The notes below the pieces were generated by a model. It was not told where the DNA came from. It saw only the letters and a list, made by a program, of their open reading frames with translations, and made no database searches. Made by a program: the position numbers and the translations under genes. From Stenopsyche tienmushanensis (taxonomy: Eukaryota; Arthropoda; Insecta; Trichoptera; Stenopsychidae), in assembly GCA_008973525.1 (NCBI GenBank), contig WACJ01000527.1, positions 434,001-498,000 of the forward strand: a stretch of DNA of 64,000 bases, in the 5' to 3' direction. Positions 51,870 through 63,935 of the stretch are shown piece after piece (the first letter of the stretch is position 1; every line of letters starts with the position of its first letter).

Positions 51870-52020
51870 ATGGCTTTAAAACATATTTAAATACATTATT
51901 TATATTCGTGTGAATGCATACATAAAAAATGCAATAGAATGGCTTTAAAATATAATGAAACACATTGTTTATATTCGTGTGAATGCATACATAAAAAATG
52001 CAATAGAATGGCTATAAAAT
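51870..52020. repeat. 69-bp tandem repeat, just over two copies
   Basis: The motif ATGGCTTTAAAA begins at about 51870, 51940 and 52009, each followed by TATTCGTGTGAATGCATACA. Second and third starts are exactly 69 bp apart and nearly identical. Confidence 0.85.
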
Positions 52021-52239
52021 ATACATATTTATAATTTTTATTTCAATATATTTTCAAACATGTTGTGCAAAATAAATGCACGACATTAAAATATTAGGAT
52101 ACCCGGAAGTAAATGCCGTTTTATCCAAAGCGTTTCAAAATATTTTTTCTTGTTTTTTTTTTATTCTTTCTTATGATAAAAAACTTTCTACATTATCTAA
52201 AATTCAGCAATCTGCGGAACTTAAATTTTGATCTCTTAA

Positions 52240-52630
52240 CGCTTTGCACTCCGTTGTCTCCTCTCAGGGGACATCGTAATTCTAGCATTTCACTCAGATG
52301 TCCCCTCTCGTGGGACATTAAAGTTTATTAGTGATTACGGAGAATCAACTTATTCCAGCACAACTTTTTGAAAAATGCATGTTTCCCTAAAGCTTTCTGT
52401 TGAAATGGCAAAAGAAATCAAATCAAAATGTGGTAAAATTACTAAGGTATATATAAAAATGTCAGCGGATTTTACGTCAGAAGAGAATGCGAAAATTTTT
52501 CATTCTGTACAAAATTATAAGAAATAAAATATTGATTTTTTTTACAAATATATATTTCTTGATGTCTAAAAATTCATATGTCCAATATTATTACAATACC
52601 ATAGTCTAGTATGGTTCGGAGTGCAAAGAG
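52240..52630. mobile_element. piggyBac-type MITE
   Basis: Termini CGCTTTGCACTCCG and CGGAGTGCAAAGAG, preceded by TTAA (52236-52239) and followed by CTAA (52631-52634, one mutation from TTAA). Subterminal CTCAGGGGACAT / ATGTCCCCTCTC repeats. No transposase coding; 391 bp. Confidence 0.75.
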
Positions 52631-52759
52631 CTAAAAAAATGTTGCATATAACGAAATATTCAAAAAATCGAAAACATGGTGGATGCAATAAAATGACAGC
52701 CATTTTGCAAGATTAGGTCCATCTGTTGACAGAACACCTCTCTTAACTTGTGCCAATAT

Positions 52760-53350
52760 AGTAGACCCGCGATAATCCGACATATTTTGCAAGGCAGTGT
52801 CGAACTGTAGAGTACTTTCCCCGACCCCTTTAAACATTATGAAAATATTGAAATATACATAGATGATATAATGTTTTATATTATAAAATTAATATCATAA
52901 ATGCAACGGTCATAGCAGTTATAAAATAATAAAAACCAGTTACCGACATCACGACGAATTTTTAAACGTTTTAACTATCCCTTACTAGCTACAAAGTCTT
53001 CTTTTTTATCTCTTTGTAAAACAACTTTGCTTTCATGGTCAATATGAACCCAGAAATAAGTGTATACCTGTTTTTTTTCCTGAAGAAACCATATGTACAA
53101 AGCTTCCTTCACTTTAAGATGTTTAGCTTTCTTGAAAGTTTGTCTCTTACCTGGTTCTTTTTTGTATCATAAACTGTCGATAGTCCTACGCCGTACTCAC
53201 ATGCCAACTTATAAAAAGATTCATTACGATTTATGCGATCTAAAATCACACTTTTGCATTTTTTACATTGACGAAGCTTCATCGTACATATGTACTATAC
53301 TTATATTTCACACTACAGGAGGTGCCGGATTAAGCCAAATTATTCATTTA
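52760..53350 (-). mobile_element. Tigger/pogo element fragment
   Basis: The left side has GTAGACCCGCGATAATCCGA, the right side GGTGCCGGATTAAGCC whose complement shares TAATCCGGCA, a loose match to Tigger-type ends. The minus strand encodes the N-terminal DNA-binding part of the transposase; the DDE domain is missing. Confidence 0.7.
53097..53285 (-). pseudogene. Tigger/jerky transposase N-terminal DNA-binding remnant
   Basis: The minus strand reads CKSVILDRINRNESFYKLAC then EYGVGLSTVYDTKKN, a helix-turn-helix of the CENP-B/jerky type (EKIEILD...A.EYGVGKSTI.DIKK). After one frame change it continues EPGKRQTFKKAKHLK, matching the copy near 22100. Short fragment only. Confidence 0.75.
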
Positions 53351-56277
53351 GAAAGCCACCATACACACAAAAATACTATTTTGAATGCATTGATCGTTTA
53401 GGGGTTAAAATAGCCTTTTGTCCACGGTCTAAACATGTTTTTTTCTTTTTCAAGTTTGAATAGAAAACACATTTCTCATTACCAGTCACGCGTTTAATAG
53501 TTATTTTTCTTGCAAGAATCTGCCAATGTTGGGTCATATTGCGGTCGGTCAATGCGAATGAGACCCAAACACCTTATTTTTTTAATATTATCCAATTCAT
53601 TTAGGAACTAACTCGCAACAGACTGTCCTCGATTATAGATGTCCAATTCAAGACTCGTTTTCCAAACTCAAATTATAAGATATATTTAAAAATCGTTGAT
53701 ATTTTCTGATATTCAAAATATCACCATGAATATCGTAAATGTTCTTCGTTACTTTTTTTCATATGTTGTAATAGGTATAAGGGAGTGGGTTTTTTGTCTC
53801 AAGTTGACAAACAGGTAGACACTCACACAAAATACCTACAAAACAGGTATTTACTACTTATATAGAAGATAGTGCATAAAAAAACGAAATTACATATGGA
53901 TATCCCTAATAATATCATCAATTTTCGTTTTTAATCAAATCCAACGGAACGGTTATAAAATACGCATTAAATTTTAATGAAGCGCAAAAAAATGTATCAT
54001 CACGTTTTTTGAACTGCAAGCTTATTTTGTTTATCAACCGATTTGAGTCGCATGAAAATGGATTTATGCAAATCGGGGGGAAATATGTAGGATTTTTTTC
54101 GACAGCTGCAATCTGAAAAATTCCGAAACGTTTAGGGGCTTATCACACCCAAGTTTGCGCGGGTCGAGCTAAATATCAGAGTGAAATGAGCTTAATATTT
54201 AAATTAAATCCACATTTTGCGTGGAAAAAATGTTTCGACGTCCGTTGGAATTTCGAAAATTTAAATAAATTTATTTCGCATCGCTCACTGCATCCCCTGC
54301 TTTATTTTGTACTTGTGTTTCGGCGGGATGAAATTCAATCTTCTTTGACATTTCAAGAGCGATCCCCTTTGGAAGTTGACAAATTAAAATACCGTCGTGT
54401 TGCTTTCTGTTTGCAAACTTCTGCAATGAAATCGATGCCTCGCATTTAAAAGGCCACTTCAAAAGCGTTACAAAGTACAGTGACGCATTTGCGTACACGT
54501 TCAACCCTTTTATATTCATCAAGTAAGTTCAAAATTCTCGCATTTTCAATCGAATTAAGTTAAATGCGGAGATTATTGTTTGTGTTTATTCTAAATATAT
54601 CGTTTTGAAACCGTTCCAGCTCGATGAAAGCATCCATCTGCGCCCGATTGAATTTTTGAGGAGTATATCTTTCATTTCGTCGAGGATTGGCCTCGATTAT
54701 GGCAGTTAACTTGTCATCAGCGAAGACATTCCGAAAATGATTCGCAAAACCTTTGGAAATAAATCTCGAGTCTGTTAATTAACTCTTGGCGATCCTATGC
54801 ATATATAATAATATAATATATGCAAAAACAACGCAAAACGTATCACCGCGTCAAAATTCAGCCCTTATAATATTAATGATGATCCAAACATAATTTTTTC
54901 TGTTAACTGAAAATTGTTGCAAACATTTAGGGACCTGTTGGAAGTATTAAAATTAATTTGGGCGATCTTAATTGCACTAATTTCCCCCTTTTATACCCAG
55001 CTATTTTTTAACAATCAAATTCAGTCCGATTTCGCTTTATATGAGGCAAAGTGGTCCATTAAATTCATTTTTTTTGATGAGGAAAATCGATTCGAGTCGT
55101 TAGGGTTGAAAATAATTAATCCCACCGCGGCGTAATAATGGGTTTGTAATCCGTAACCAATTTAATTATTATCGCAAACTATTGCTGTTATATTACCGGG
55201 CTTCAATATTCGCCAACCGCCATTCTAATCCTCGAAAATCCTTATTCAAACACTTCAATATATGTAGTCGATATTGAATTTCGTCGGTGTGTATTTAATA
55301 TATCTTCGCTAATTATTTGCGCCTTGTCTTTCTTGTTTTAATATAAATTGGATCGGAATTGTTGGCGTATTTTTTGAAATGTGCGATTTCGATGTAATCT
55401 ATGCAATTAGATGAATCGAAGATAATTCGATTAATGTGTCGATTGATCGATTAGTCTGATGATTGAGTGATAACGGTGGATTTGCATTTTAAATCTATTT
55501 TCATTCGTCACGCTCAAATTAATTTCATATGGTCTCTATAAAAGTTATTAGGGACTCGCTTGGATATTGTAGTATACCATAATGGCGGCTCGTATAACTG
55601 TAAAACTTATACAAATACATATTTGATGATGGATTCAATAATTTTGCAGATGGGTCATTTTTTATTGCATTGTTTACGACCTGGGTCAATCGACAATAGA
55701 TCATATTTACAAACAATGCAATATTAAATTTTCTCGTACATTTATTCGAAGATATTGGATTTTTTCCGCTTCTGATTCTGCTATTTCTTCGGATGAATGC
55801 ATCGGCTTTCGCGATTCATAATGCTGCATATTTCTTAAGCTTTCCTTGCCTACTTCTTTTATTTCTGAGGTCATAAATCAACAATAACAGACAGAGTGGC
55901 GCCGTTTTGTTCCATCTTCCCGCTTTTTCTTCTTGTATATAGGTCATCCTATGGACGCCTCCGGGAAGCCTTTATTGTAAACCAAGAAACGAAATTGCAT
56001 AGTTATGAATTATTAATAATTATTTGGCGTTGGAATATAAATCTTTTCCACGCGTACATCTATTAATAATAAATTAGATGAAAAGTATAATTCTTCCATT
56101 CGGATTGCTAAAAGTAATGTCGTATTTTACTTTGATGCATTTGCAACATAAATCATCATTTGAAAGATAATGTTCTTTCTAAAGAAATTACAAATTGACT
56201 AGCTTCACAATTAATTCACTAACTTATTCTGTGGTTGCAATGTACGGTAATCATCTAGAAAGTAAGTTTACAACATT
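53351..56277. other. dnc: Intron, nothing recognised
   Basis: AT-rich with no gene or element that I can support. Frames at 54186-54449 and 54914-55135 lack domains. Confidence 0.45.
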
Positions 56278-56279
56278 TA

Positions 56280-57000
56280 CAGTACCGCTCAAAACTGTTC
56301 AAATGTTTTCCAAACGTTTCTTTTCGCTTTGTTTTTTGTCGAATCACACCCATTCAGACTTTAAAATATAGTATTTCTATTATATTTGATAATATATAAG
56401 TATGGATTTTATTGAAAGAAAAATTAAGACCAAAAATAGAAAAAAGCATTTGAACAGTTTTGTTCAGTACTTTGTCGGGCCACTTTTTGCGTCAATTACG
56501 GCTTGCAATCGACTAGTTATCAAGGAAATTAACTCTGACATTGTTCCATAGTGACTTTGTCCCATTCCTTTTAGAACTGGGAACTTCCCAATTATTCTCC
56601 TCCAACTTATAGTGTGCTTGGGGACTCCATCGTGTTGGAATATAATTATTCCTTTGTTCAATCCATAAAATCGAATGTTTCTTCCAAGTCGCTTTCCAGA
56701 ATATTTTTGTTATAAGAGTATTGGTCCATGTTGCCCTCTATTAGGGTGCAGTAGCCGGGGCCAAGGAGCATAAAACTACCCAAATTAATTATTCATCCGC
56801 CTGCGTGCTTGACAGTTGGTTGAGCTGACTTGCTTTAAGTCTTCTTTCGGTCTTGAATCAGCTTCTTCCACGGTCTTCCTCTTTTGGTTTTTGGACAAAC
56901 ATCGGAAAGACCTTTGCGAATAGTACTGATTGAGCAAACGCTGACTCCTGTGTGATCCATCATAACTCAGCAGGGCGTATTGGAACGCAGCAGGCTCTCG
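56280..57000 (-). mobile_element. Tc1 transposon, 3' part
   Basis: The 3' terminus on + reads TA then CAGTACCGCTCAAAACTG at 56280. The minus strand encodes a broken Tc1 transposase. The 5' terminal repeat was not found, so the element is truncated or interrupted near 57000. Confidence 0.8.
56464..56960 (-). pseudogene. Tc1 transposase remnant
   Basis: In order on the minus strand: STIRKGLSDVCPKTKRGRPW (end of the DNA-binding part), QPTVKHAGG and FMLLGPGYCTLIEGNMDQY (the Tc1 VKHGGGSVMVWG...IEGNM region), IIIFQHDGVPKHT (FQQDNDPKHT, second catalytic Asp region) and QAVIDAKSGPTKY with stop (canonical Tc1 C-terminus). Several stops, frameshifts and a deletion remove the third catalytic residue region. 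Confidence 0.88.
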
Positions 57001-60000
57001 ACTTTTTTTTGCTGTTGCTGAGGAGACAAAAAAGATTAAGATTAGTCGGTGAATATCGATAGAGAAGCCTTATTTTTTCATGTGAGAGGGGAATCTTCAC
57101 AAGATACCCTGAATTAGATCCCAGGGTATTTTTACTGACTAAACCCTTCCCTTGTCCTTCTCTGTCCCCCTGGTATTGTTTTACACATTGCTTCAGGAGG
57201 ACAGGCAGTCTGGCCTTAGGTTATTGGCCCTATTCTAGTGCTGGAGAGGCACTCTGCGTCTCTCTTTCACTGCACTAAATACACGGATCTCGCATAGATG
57301 GGAGGTGGCGAGAATGTGCGACAACCTCTCCATCGGAAGAATCTACTATGACTGAACAAAATGGCCTAAATGGTGAGACAAAAAAAACTGACCGTTAGGA
57401 TTTCTGTCTTCGAAACAAAACAATTCTCCAGCCTCAGGATCCTTTGTAACCTTATTTTCTAGATGGCACTATTACATCTTCACTTCGTCGCTGCCCAAAT
57501 ACATTGATCAATCACTTTTATATCGATTTCGAATCCACTTCGTTTATGGTCGAATATGTCCTATATCATTTTAGATCAGAATTCAATCCGAATCTTCGCT
57601 CAACGATGAAAATCTGCAAAGTCAAAAAGAGCATCCCACAAGGACGGCATTTTACAGCTGTTTTGAATTTTTACGACTTCAGCCGCGCCCTGGGAGATGT
57701 AAAATTTGAACGACCCTTAAAAGCGTCACCCCGAATGGGGAGTCCGACATGTAAAATCGTTAACCTCAGACCATTCAAGATCGTAATATTTCATACAATA
57801 TGCCCATTTTGGATCGTAAAAATTGTATCATTTGCAGTGTGCGCTGTTACTTTGCTCCTGCCTGTTCTGCATCATTGTTGAACTTCATCAATGAACGACG
57901 AGCATTTCGAGGATGAATATATAGATCCATTGCATCGATCATATTTTCGGATTTTGATGACTCCATATTAATCTATTCTGGATAGTTTTGCATCAGTCTT
58001 AGACACTCTTTGATAGAGTGTTGATCTCGCGGATTGCCGCGATATAATTTAAGACGCTTTCAGCTTCAAATTTATTCGTTTTTGCCGCGCAATTCGCTTG
58101 AATATGAACGAGGATTATCGTTTTATGCGATGTATTTGTCGCCAATTGTGCAATACAAAGCTCAACAAGTAAGGCAGTTCATAATCGATCAATCTTAATC
58201 ATCATCATCATCGATCATTATATCAAAGCTATAGTTTCGGTGCTGCATTAACATTATTAATGAAATATGATAGATATATACACTATTAAATTGTTACAAT
58301 GTTAAATGACTTCTTCGGCTTATCGCACGTCTTCTTCTAATTTGATCCGAGGAAGCACCTCGGGGGATTTATCCCGAATCGTAAGTCTCCCATTCCATCG
58401 CAATCTTCGCTATTATCTTCAGCATTTTTCGAATCGATCTCGGATAGCATATTTAAGTTCTTCCATTATATAAAATAACGAGACCCTCCTAGGGAGCAAA
58501 TCCGAGCATAAGTCCAGCAATTGTAATTTATTTCCAATAATTAATTCCGTACGATTCCTCCGGCAGCCTCGAAGAATTAAAACCGAGCAATTTCCGATCG
58601 TTAATAAATTTTTATCCTTCGGCTTGAGTCGGGTCCTAATTGTTTCTCAACGTCACACGTTTTGTTTGGCAAAACGCGTGGGCTCGCCAAACTCTCAATA
58701 ATTCTGCCTCTGAATAAGTGCTTATCTCGATTTACCACTTTGATGTTTGGAATTTGCTGCCGAAGCAATAAATAAATTAATTCCTCATAATGCCTCACGT
58801 TACACGAAATCTGCGGCAGAGGCCTACGGGAAGAATTCTCGCTTCCCTGAACCTCCACATAACGCACGGAAGATATATTTAATATTCTTTTTATGATCGT
58901 AATAACGCCTACCGCGGATATTAAAAGGAAACGGGATGGGTGGCGTATTTTTTGTGCGGCGTTGATTTGTGGTCACCCCAATCCGAGCAGAATTCCAAAT
59001 TCCGCCCCAAAAAACGTCCAGTCAACGATCTTTTTTGCTCTTTGCCCGAAATAATTAAAACTCAAATCTGCGATAATATTTTGAGACGCCCATCTCCTAT
59101 TTATAATCCGTCGAAGAGAATGATTGAAATAGAGCGTGATTCGTTGTGTCTATTGTTAGAGTCAATAATTTGTGCTCCTCCATTCTGTTTTGTAACATCA
59201 ATTTGCCACTTGTAGGCACTCGGTATCATTTTTTTTTTCTTCAATAGACACCCACGTGCTTCTAGTGGCTCCCTTTTGTCAGATTGCCAATTATGAAGAT
59301 GTAAGATCTCGATATTTGTATACAAATATTACGGTACCTGAATATAATGACGTCTCCTTTGTGAAAGAAAAATCGTTGCTTTAATAAAAATAAGGAACGA
59401 GATCCTCAAAAATTTGATTAAGAATTAATTCACGTTTAACCCACTGGATGCTGGAAGCAACTAAGACTTAGCTCAACGTTGGCACGACCAAGCACCCTAG
59501 CAATCCAAGTATCAAAAATTAACCACCTTTTAATTCCCCGATTGATTCAATATTATATCATCATACAGTTACAATAATGTTACCTTAATACTTTTGAGGA
59601 ATGAGCAAATTTCAAAGTCGTTGATGCCATAACCGCTTTACACAGATTACGTTCTGTCAACTCCTATCAGCGTAAGACAGTCTTTAATTTGAGGCAGAGT
59701 CAATTGTAAATAACCACTGTTGATAGCATACAAGACCACGTCTTTTTTTTGCATAAACAATACACAAGAAATCGAATCATTTGCTCCTGATTTAGAAGGA
59801 AATGATAATCGGACAAAGACTCATTCAACAAGCAGCGACGAACAGTCGATGGCACATCATCATTAGACGATAAATTTGAGCTAACGATCTATACAATCTC
59901 TCCGTCTCTGTCCCCCGAACTGCGCTACGTTCTCTCTCTGTCTCTGTCTGTCTCCGAGCTCAATGTACAAGAATGCTCTTTCTGAATAATGGAAGGGGTA

Positions 60001-60290
60001 CCAGACCTTGGGATAGTACTCCTTTAGGGATTAAATATCCTTCATCAAAGTACAGATGGATTTTGAAAGTATATAATGCATAGAATCAATTATTGTAACA
60101 AAATGTATGTATGTATGCATGACCAGCTGTATGTGGTTGGGGTTGAAATTTTAAATTGAGCTTAATTATTGCGCTAAATTTAAAATGTATTCTGAATATT
60201 TATTTATTCGGAACTTATTGTTCAGGGGTAGTAATAAGTAGCAAGATCAAAGAACACTTTTTTCATTGCTTCAGCTTGCATTATATTGAT
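57001..60290. other. dnc: Intron, no gene recognised
   Basis: 57020-57420 is less AT-rich and may be another insertion next to the Tc1 (both sides carry GAGACAAAAAA), but no family was recognised. The 125-codon frame at 57504-57881 has no domain. A CTCTCTCTGTCTCTGTC run lies near 59932-59955. Confidence 0.45.
59850..59915 (+). repeat. Repeat also present at the right edge of the window
   Basis: GATAAATTTGAGCTAACGAT, CTATACAATC and CTCTCCGTCTCTGT recur at 63936-64000, where an extra 20 or so bases separate the last two blocks. Possibly one end of a larger element continuing past 64000. Confidence 0.6.
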
Positions 60291-60293
60291 GAA

Positions 60294-61490
60294 AGTAGTG
60301 CGGATAACGAAAATCCGGTTAATCGAAAATAATCAGAAAAATGTAGTTGTCCTGAATTACACTCTTCTTGGTTCTCAAGCCATTTCATGGTGACATCTAA
60401 ACACTGAAAAGCTTCAGAATATGCAGGACCAATATTTTCCCTTCGTTCTCCTCTTCGTTTTTCTGCGTGTATCGGAAAGAACTAATGTTTAAGAATACGT
60501 TCAGTAAATTTCAAGTCGATATAAATTAAATTCGCAATGTTATAGGCCGACGAGGAGAGGTGAAACTTTAAACGCGGTTTCCTCGAGACTACTTTTTCCA
60601 AGCTTATGGAAGTGCTCTCACGTGCCCTAGATAAGATTTTTTTATGAAAATTAACAGAAACGTGTATAATAAACGTCTTCATCATATAGACTACAATTAT
60701 TCAAAAACATTCAAAAATGTTTATTTTATGAAGAAAAAATATTGGTAAAAGTACAAACTTTTTTTCGATTGCTCACTATTCTTTTATTTTCCAATATTTC
60801 TTCTTAATTGTAGTCTAAGCTATGCACAATATTATACGAAATAAAAATATGTTTAATTATTTTGCTGCAAATCATCTGTTCAGGATTTAAGACTTCCATG
60901 GTGTAGAATATCATCGCTTACGCACCAACATACGTGGCTCTCCCCACTCCGACTGGTTCTTCATTATTTTTGTCTGCTAGCATTTCATCGATCTGATTTA
61001 AACTTTCTATAGATGGATGAGACGGTGCATTGTCTATTAATAGTAATGTTTTTCCTCTTTTATCTATGAAATTTTCATATTTTTTCACTTTTGGTATGAG
61101 CTGTTTTTCATACCATCGTTTGAAAACTCCACTATTCATCCAGGTTTTCTGATGATCATATTCAACCGGAAGACTTTTGATATTTTTAAAGCATCTGGAG
61201 ATCTTTGCATGTCTGCTGCATTTGCACACACCATTATAGTGACACGTTCTCTGCTAGCTTTGTACCCAGTTGAAGTATTTTCACGTCTTGATGCTAAAGA
61301 TTCGTTGGATAGTTTTTTTCCAATTTAAACCGGTCTCATCAGCATTGTATATATAAATTATTCGTCGAATCCTTTTTTCGTCACAAATAACTTTAATGTG
61401 TTAATGAATGTGTTTGCTGAAGGTATGTCAGCAGAAAGCTTTTCCCTATGAATTTCAAGTTTTTTGAAACGATGTCGTCCTTTGAATTTT
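60294..61490 (-). mobile_element. Tigger/pogo transposon, 3' part
   Basis: The left terminus TAGTGCGGATAACGAAAATC (60297) has the look of Tigger ends. The minus strand encodes most of a Tigger DDE transposase from the second DNA-binding half onward. The N-terminal half and right terminus were not found. Confidence 0.7.
60918..61490 (-). pseudogene. Tigger/jerky DDE transposase remnant
   Basis: In order on the minus strand: FKGRHRFKKLEIHREKLSAD (CENP-B HTH C-terminal half), YNADETGLNWK (first catalytic Asp, NADETGLFWK), a broken ASRRENTSTGYKASRERVTI and MVCANA region, RCFKNIKSLPVEYDHQKTWM, then LLLIDNAPSHP (second catalytic Asp, LFLDNAPSHP). Frameshifts near 61210-61325 separate the pieces. 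The third acidic residue region is not preserved in a recognisable form. This is the best preserved transposase in the window. Confidence 0.9.
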
Positions 61491-61665
61491 TTGCTTTTTA
61501 TATAAATATAGATTAGCACAATATATAATTGCATATAAAATAATGATGGATCATCAATCAATGCTAATTCGTAATGATGTATTATTTTTACAAAAAAAAA
61601 CATTTTTAAATAATTTCCTATTTTTCCATTGAGTTCTTTCCGAATACAGCTTTATTTTGCTTCAG

Positions 61666-61851
61666 TTATAAAATGTTGCATAAACCTAAAAAATAAATTG
61701 GGTCATCTAAACCCTTTTGTAGAGGTGGCTCTTGGATTTTTTTGAGTGACAGGATCATGAATGGTTTTAATTTATAGTCAGCAATATTTTCGTCCAATAA
61801 AAATGTCGGAGCATCCTTGAACGACATGAAAGCTGACGTTGTTTTTATATC
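61666..61851 (-). other. Possible minus-strand terminal exon, unidentified
   Basis: After an acceptor-like CTTCCTTCTAATATATTTCAAG, 61 codons are open (DIKTTSAFMSFKDAPTFLLD to PIYFLGLCNIL) and end at a TAA. Composition looks protein-like but no family is recognised. It may belong to the Tigger neighbourhood or be chance. Confidence 0.25.
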
Positions 61852-62796
61852 CTTGAAATATATTAGAAGGAAGAAAAAAAAAAGTTAAATAATACCGAAT
61901 TTACGGCCAAAATGTGTGTTGATGTTAGATGAATAAATTTAGTTTTCGACGTGTTTATCACGAAATGGGGTCATGTGATATTCCACTTTTATTTACAAAA
62001 TTTAGTATCCGATCTTCCAGTTTGTTTACTTTGTCTAAAGAAGGATTTCCATGAGACTACAGGTGTATCTCCGTGCTTTTGTCGAGGAGATTGGGTTACG
62101 TGACTAAAAGCAGGTTTGTTTTGGGAGACGTAAGCAGACGCCGTGGCGCCGTCGCTACTCCCCTTACGGAAAAGAGGCCAATGGGACACTATCGACGGTC
62201 TCAAAAACGGCCTTAGGCAATAAATAACCGAGCCGGGAATGAGCCACGGTCTCGCTCTTCGGAAGGCCGACTCTTCCATAAATACCGACAGAGCAAACAG
62301 GCATCATGTCGTCGGATAAATAATTAATTATTTGAATTTGAATCTTGGTCTTCCATCTCGAAGAATTTAGGGTTCGCAGAAGCGGGCGACCGACTTTCTG
62401 TTTTGGCGCGAGAGCAGGGATCGTCGACCTATTTTTTTTATCGAACCGTTTGTGGTGGAACCCCCCAAATGTTTCCGTTTCCCGTTTTTCCAGCGGTTCG
62501 AACGGAAATACTGCTGCATCCGCAGCATACAACCATCAACGACGGAAAATGTATAGAAAACATTGTGAAGATTTCGAGAAAAACTTTACCTTTTCTCTTT
62601 AGAAAATGTCTTTAATATGGCATCAAACATATGAAATACTGAGAATTCGGACATATTTGAGGGCTGTTCATATTTGTATATAAATTCATTGAACTTGAAA
62701 ACTTTTTTCTCCTTGATTAAATAAGACCTGATGTAAGCATAGTGGTTAAGTTCTTTCAATATCTTTTTTTTTAACAAAAATATAATTCAGCTATTA

Positions 62797-62814
62797 TATA
62801 TATATATATATATT
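62797..62814. repeat. AT dinucleotide microsatellite
   Basis: Uninterrupted run of about nine TA units. Confidence 0.8.
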
Positions 62815-63935
62815 AATCTTGTATTCAAATCACGATTCAAAGTTGTACATTTTTCCATCTGAAAAGAGATAAATACACGTGTTCGAAAGCGTTATGTAAC
62901 CAAAACCGCGTAAATGGATACTCTTATCCCAAACTCATACAAATCATGTATTTGCACAAGCTTCGAATGTATTATCCGTATCTTTAGGAACCAATTCGAG
63001 ATCGATGCTTGCCGTTGAAGTATTTGCAACCCTCGGAAGAAAAACAAATCAAATCGCCCCATTCAAATCCGAGCAACCCCCGTCTGTACAAGCATTTTAA
63101 TGAAGGCAGCATCATATTTTTTCCCACTTACTCTTCACGCTCGACTCGCCCGCAATACGCGAAGGACGTTTATTGAGTTTTCATCCCCGTTTTGAATATT
63201 GGAAAAGCAATGACATTCCACAAATTGGTTTTCGTACAAAAGGAAACAATTTCCTCGTTAATATAGAAAAAAAACCGTACTCCAAGCAAAATGCTCCGGC
63301 GAATTCACTACGTTTCAATATGCCGATAATTCGACTTTATTAAATCCACGCTTTTAGTACAATTCCGCCGTTTATCGTCCATTAGTCGGGCGCTTCCATT
63401 CTTCGGCTGTGTGAAATCGACCGATAAATCGGCGATATTGGACACAGTGCTAAACTGATTTGTTGCAGGTTGCATATCGATCACTGCAAGCGCGCTATCT
63501 GAGCGCAGTGCACGTCAGTCTTGGTTTGTGTTTTCAAATAAGCAATAGTTGTTGGGTTTATTTTTAGCTATTGACCAGTTGCACGCGCTGAGGTGATCGA
63601 ACCCACATTGTCTAGGATACTAGTCAGCGTAAACGCATGTGGACTACCGCATGTAAATACTCGAGCATGATAGTGGATCGTGATAATAATGCAATAATGT
63701 CAATTTTTAGAGCTACCAAGTAATCAATATTAACCGTTTGTATGTATGTCCGTGTATATTTGTATGTCCGCCATTTATCAACCGTATAAATACGCTTATC
63801 TGTCAGGAACGTCGCAGCGTGTATGAAGCTTGTACATAAATAAATAAACACTGTCGATAACACACAATATTCGATCATTACTTCAAGTAAACATAAGCAA
63901 TACGCTTGAAATCGATTTATAATATCATTATTAGT

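Noticed and set aside
57504..57881. 125-codon plus-strand frame
   Set aside because: No recognised domain, composition like the surrounding intron, and no splice or promoter context.
61989..62615. Overlapping open frames on both strands (up to 122 codons)
   Set aside because: Several frames are open at once and none resembles a known protein; more likely a locally GC-richer patch.
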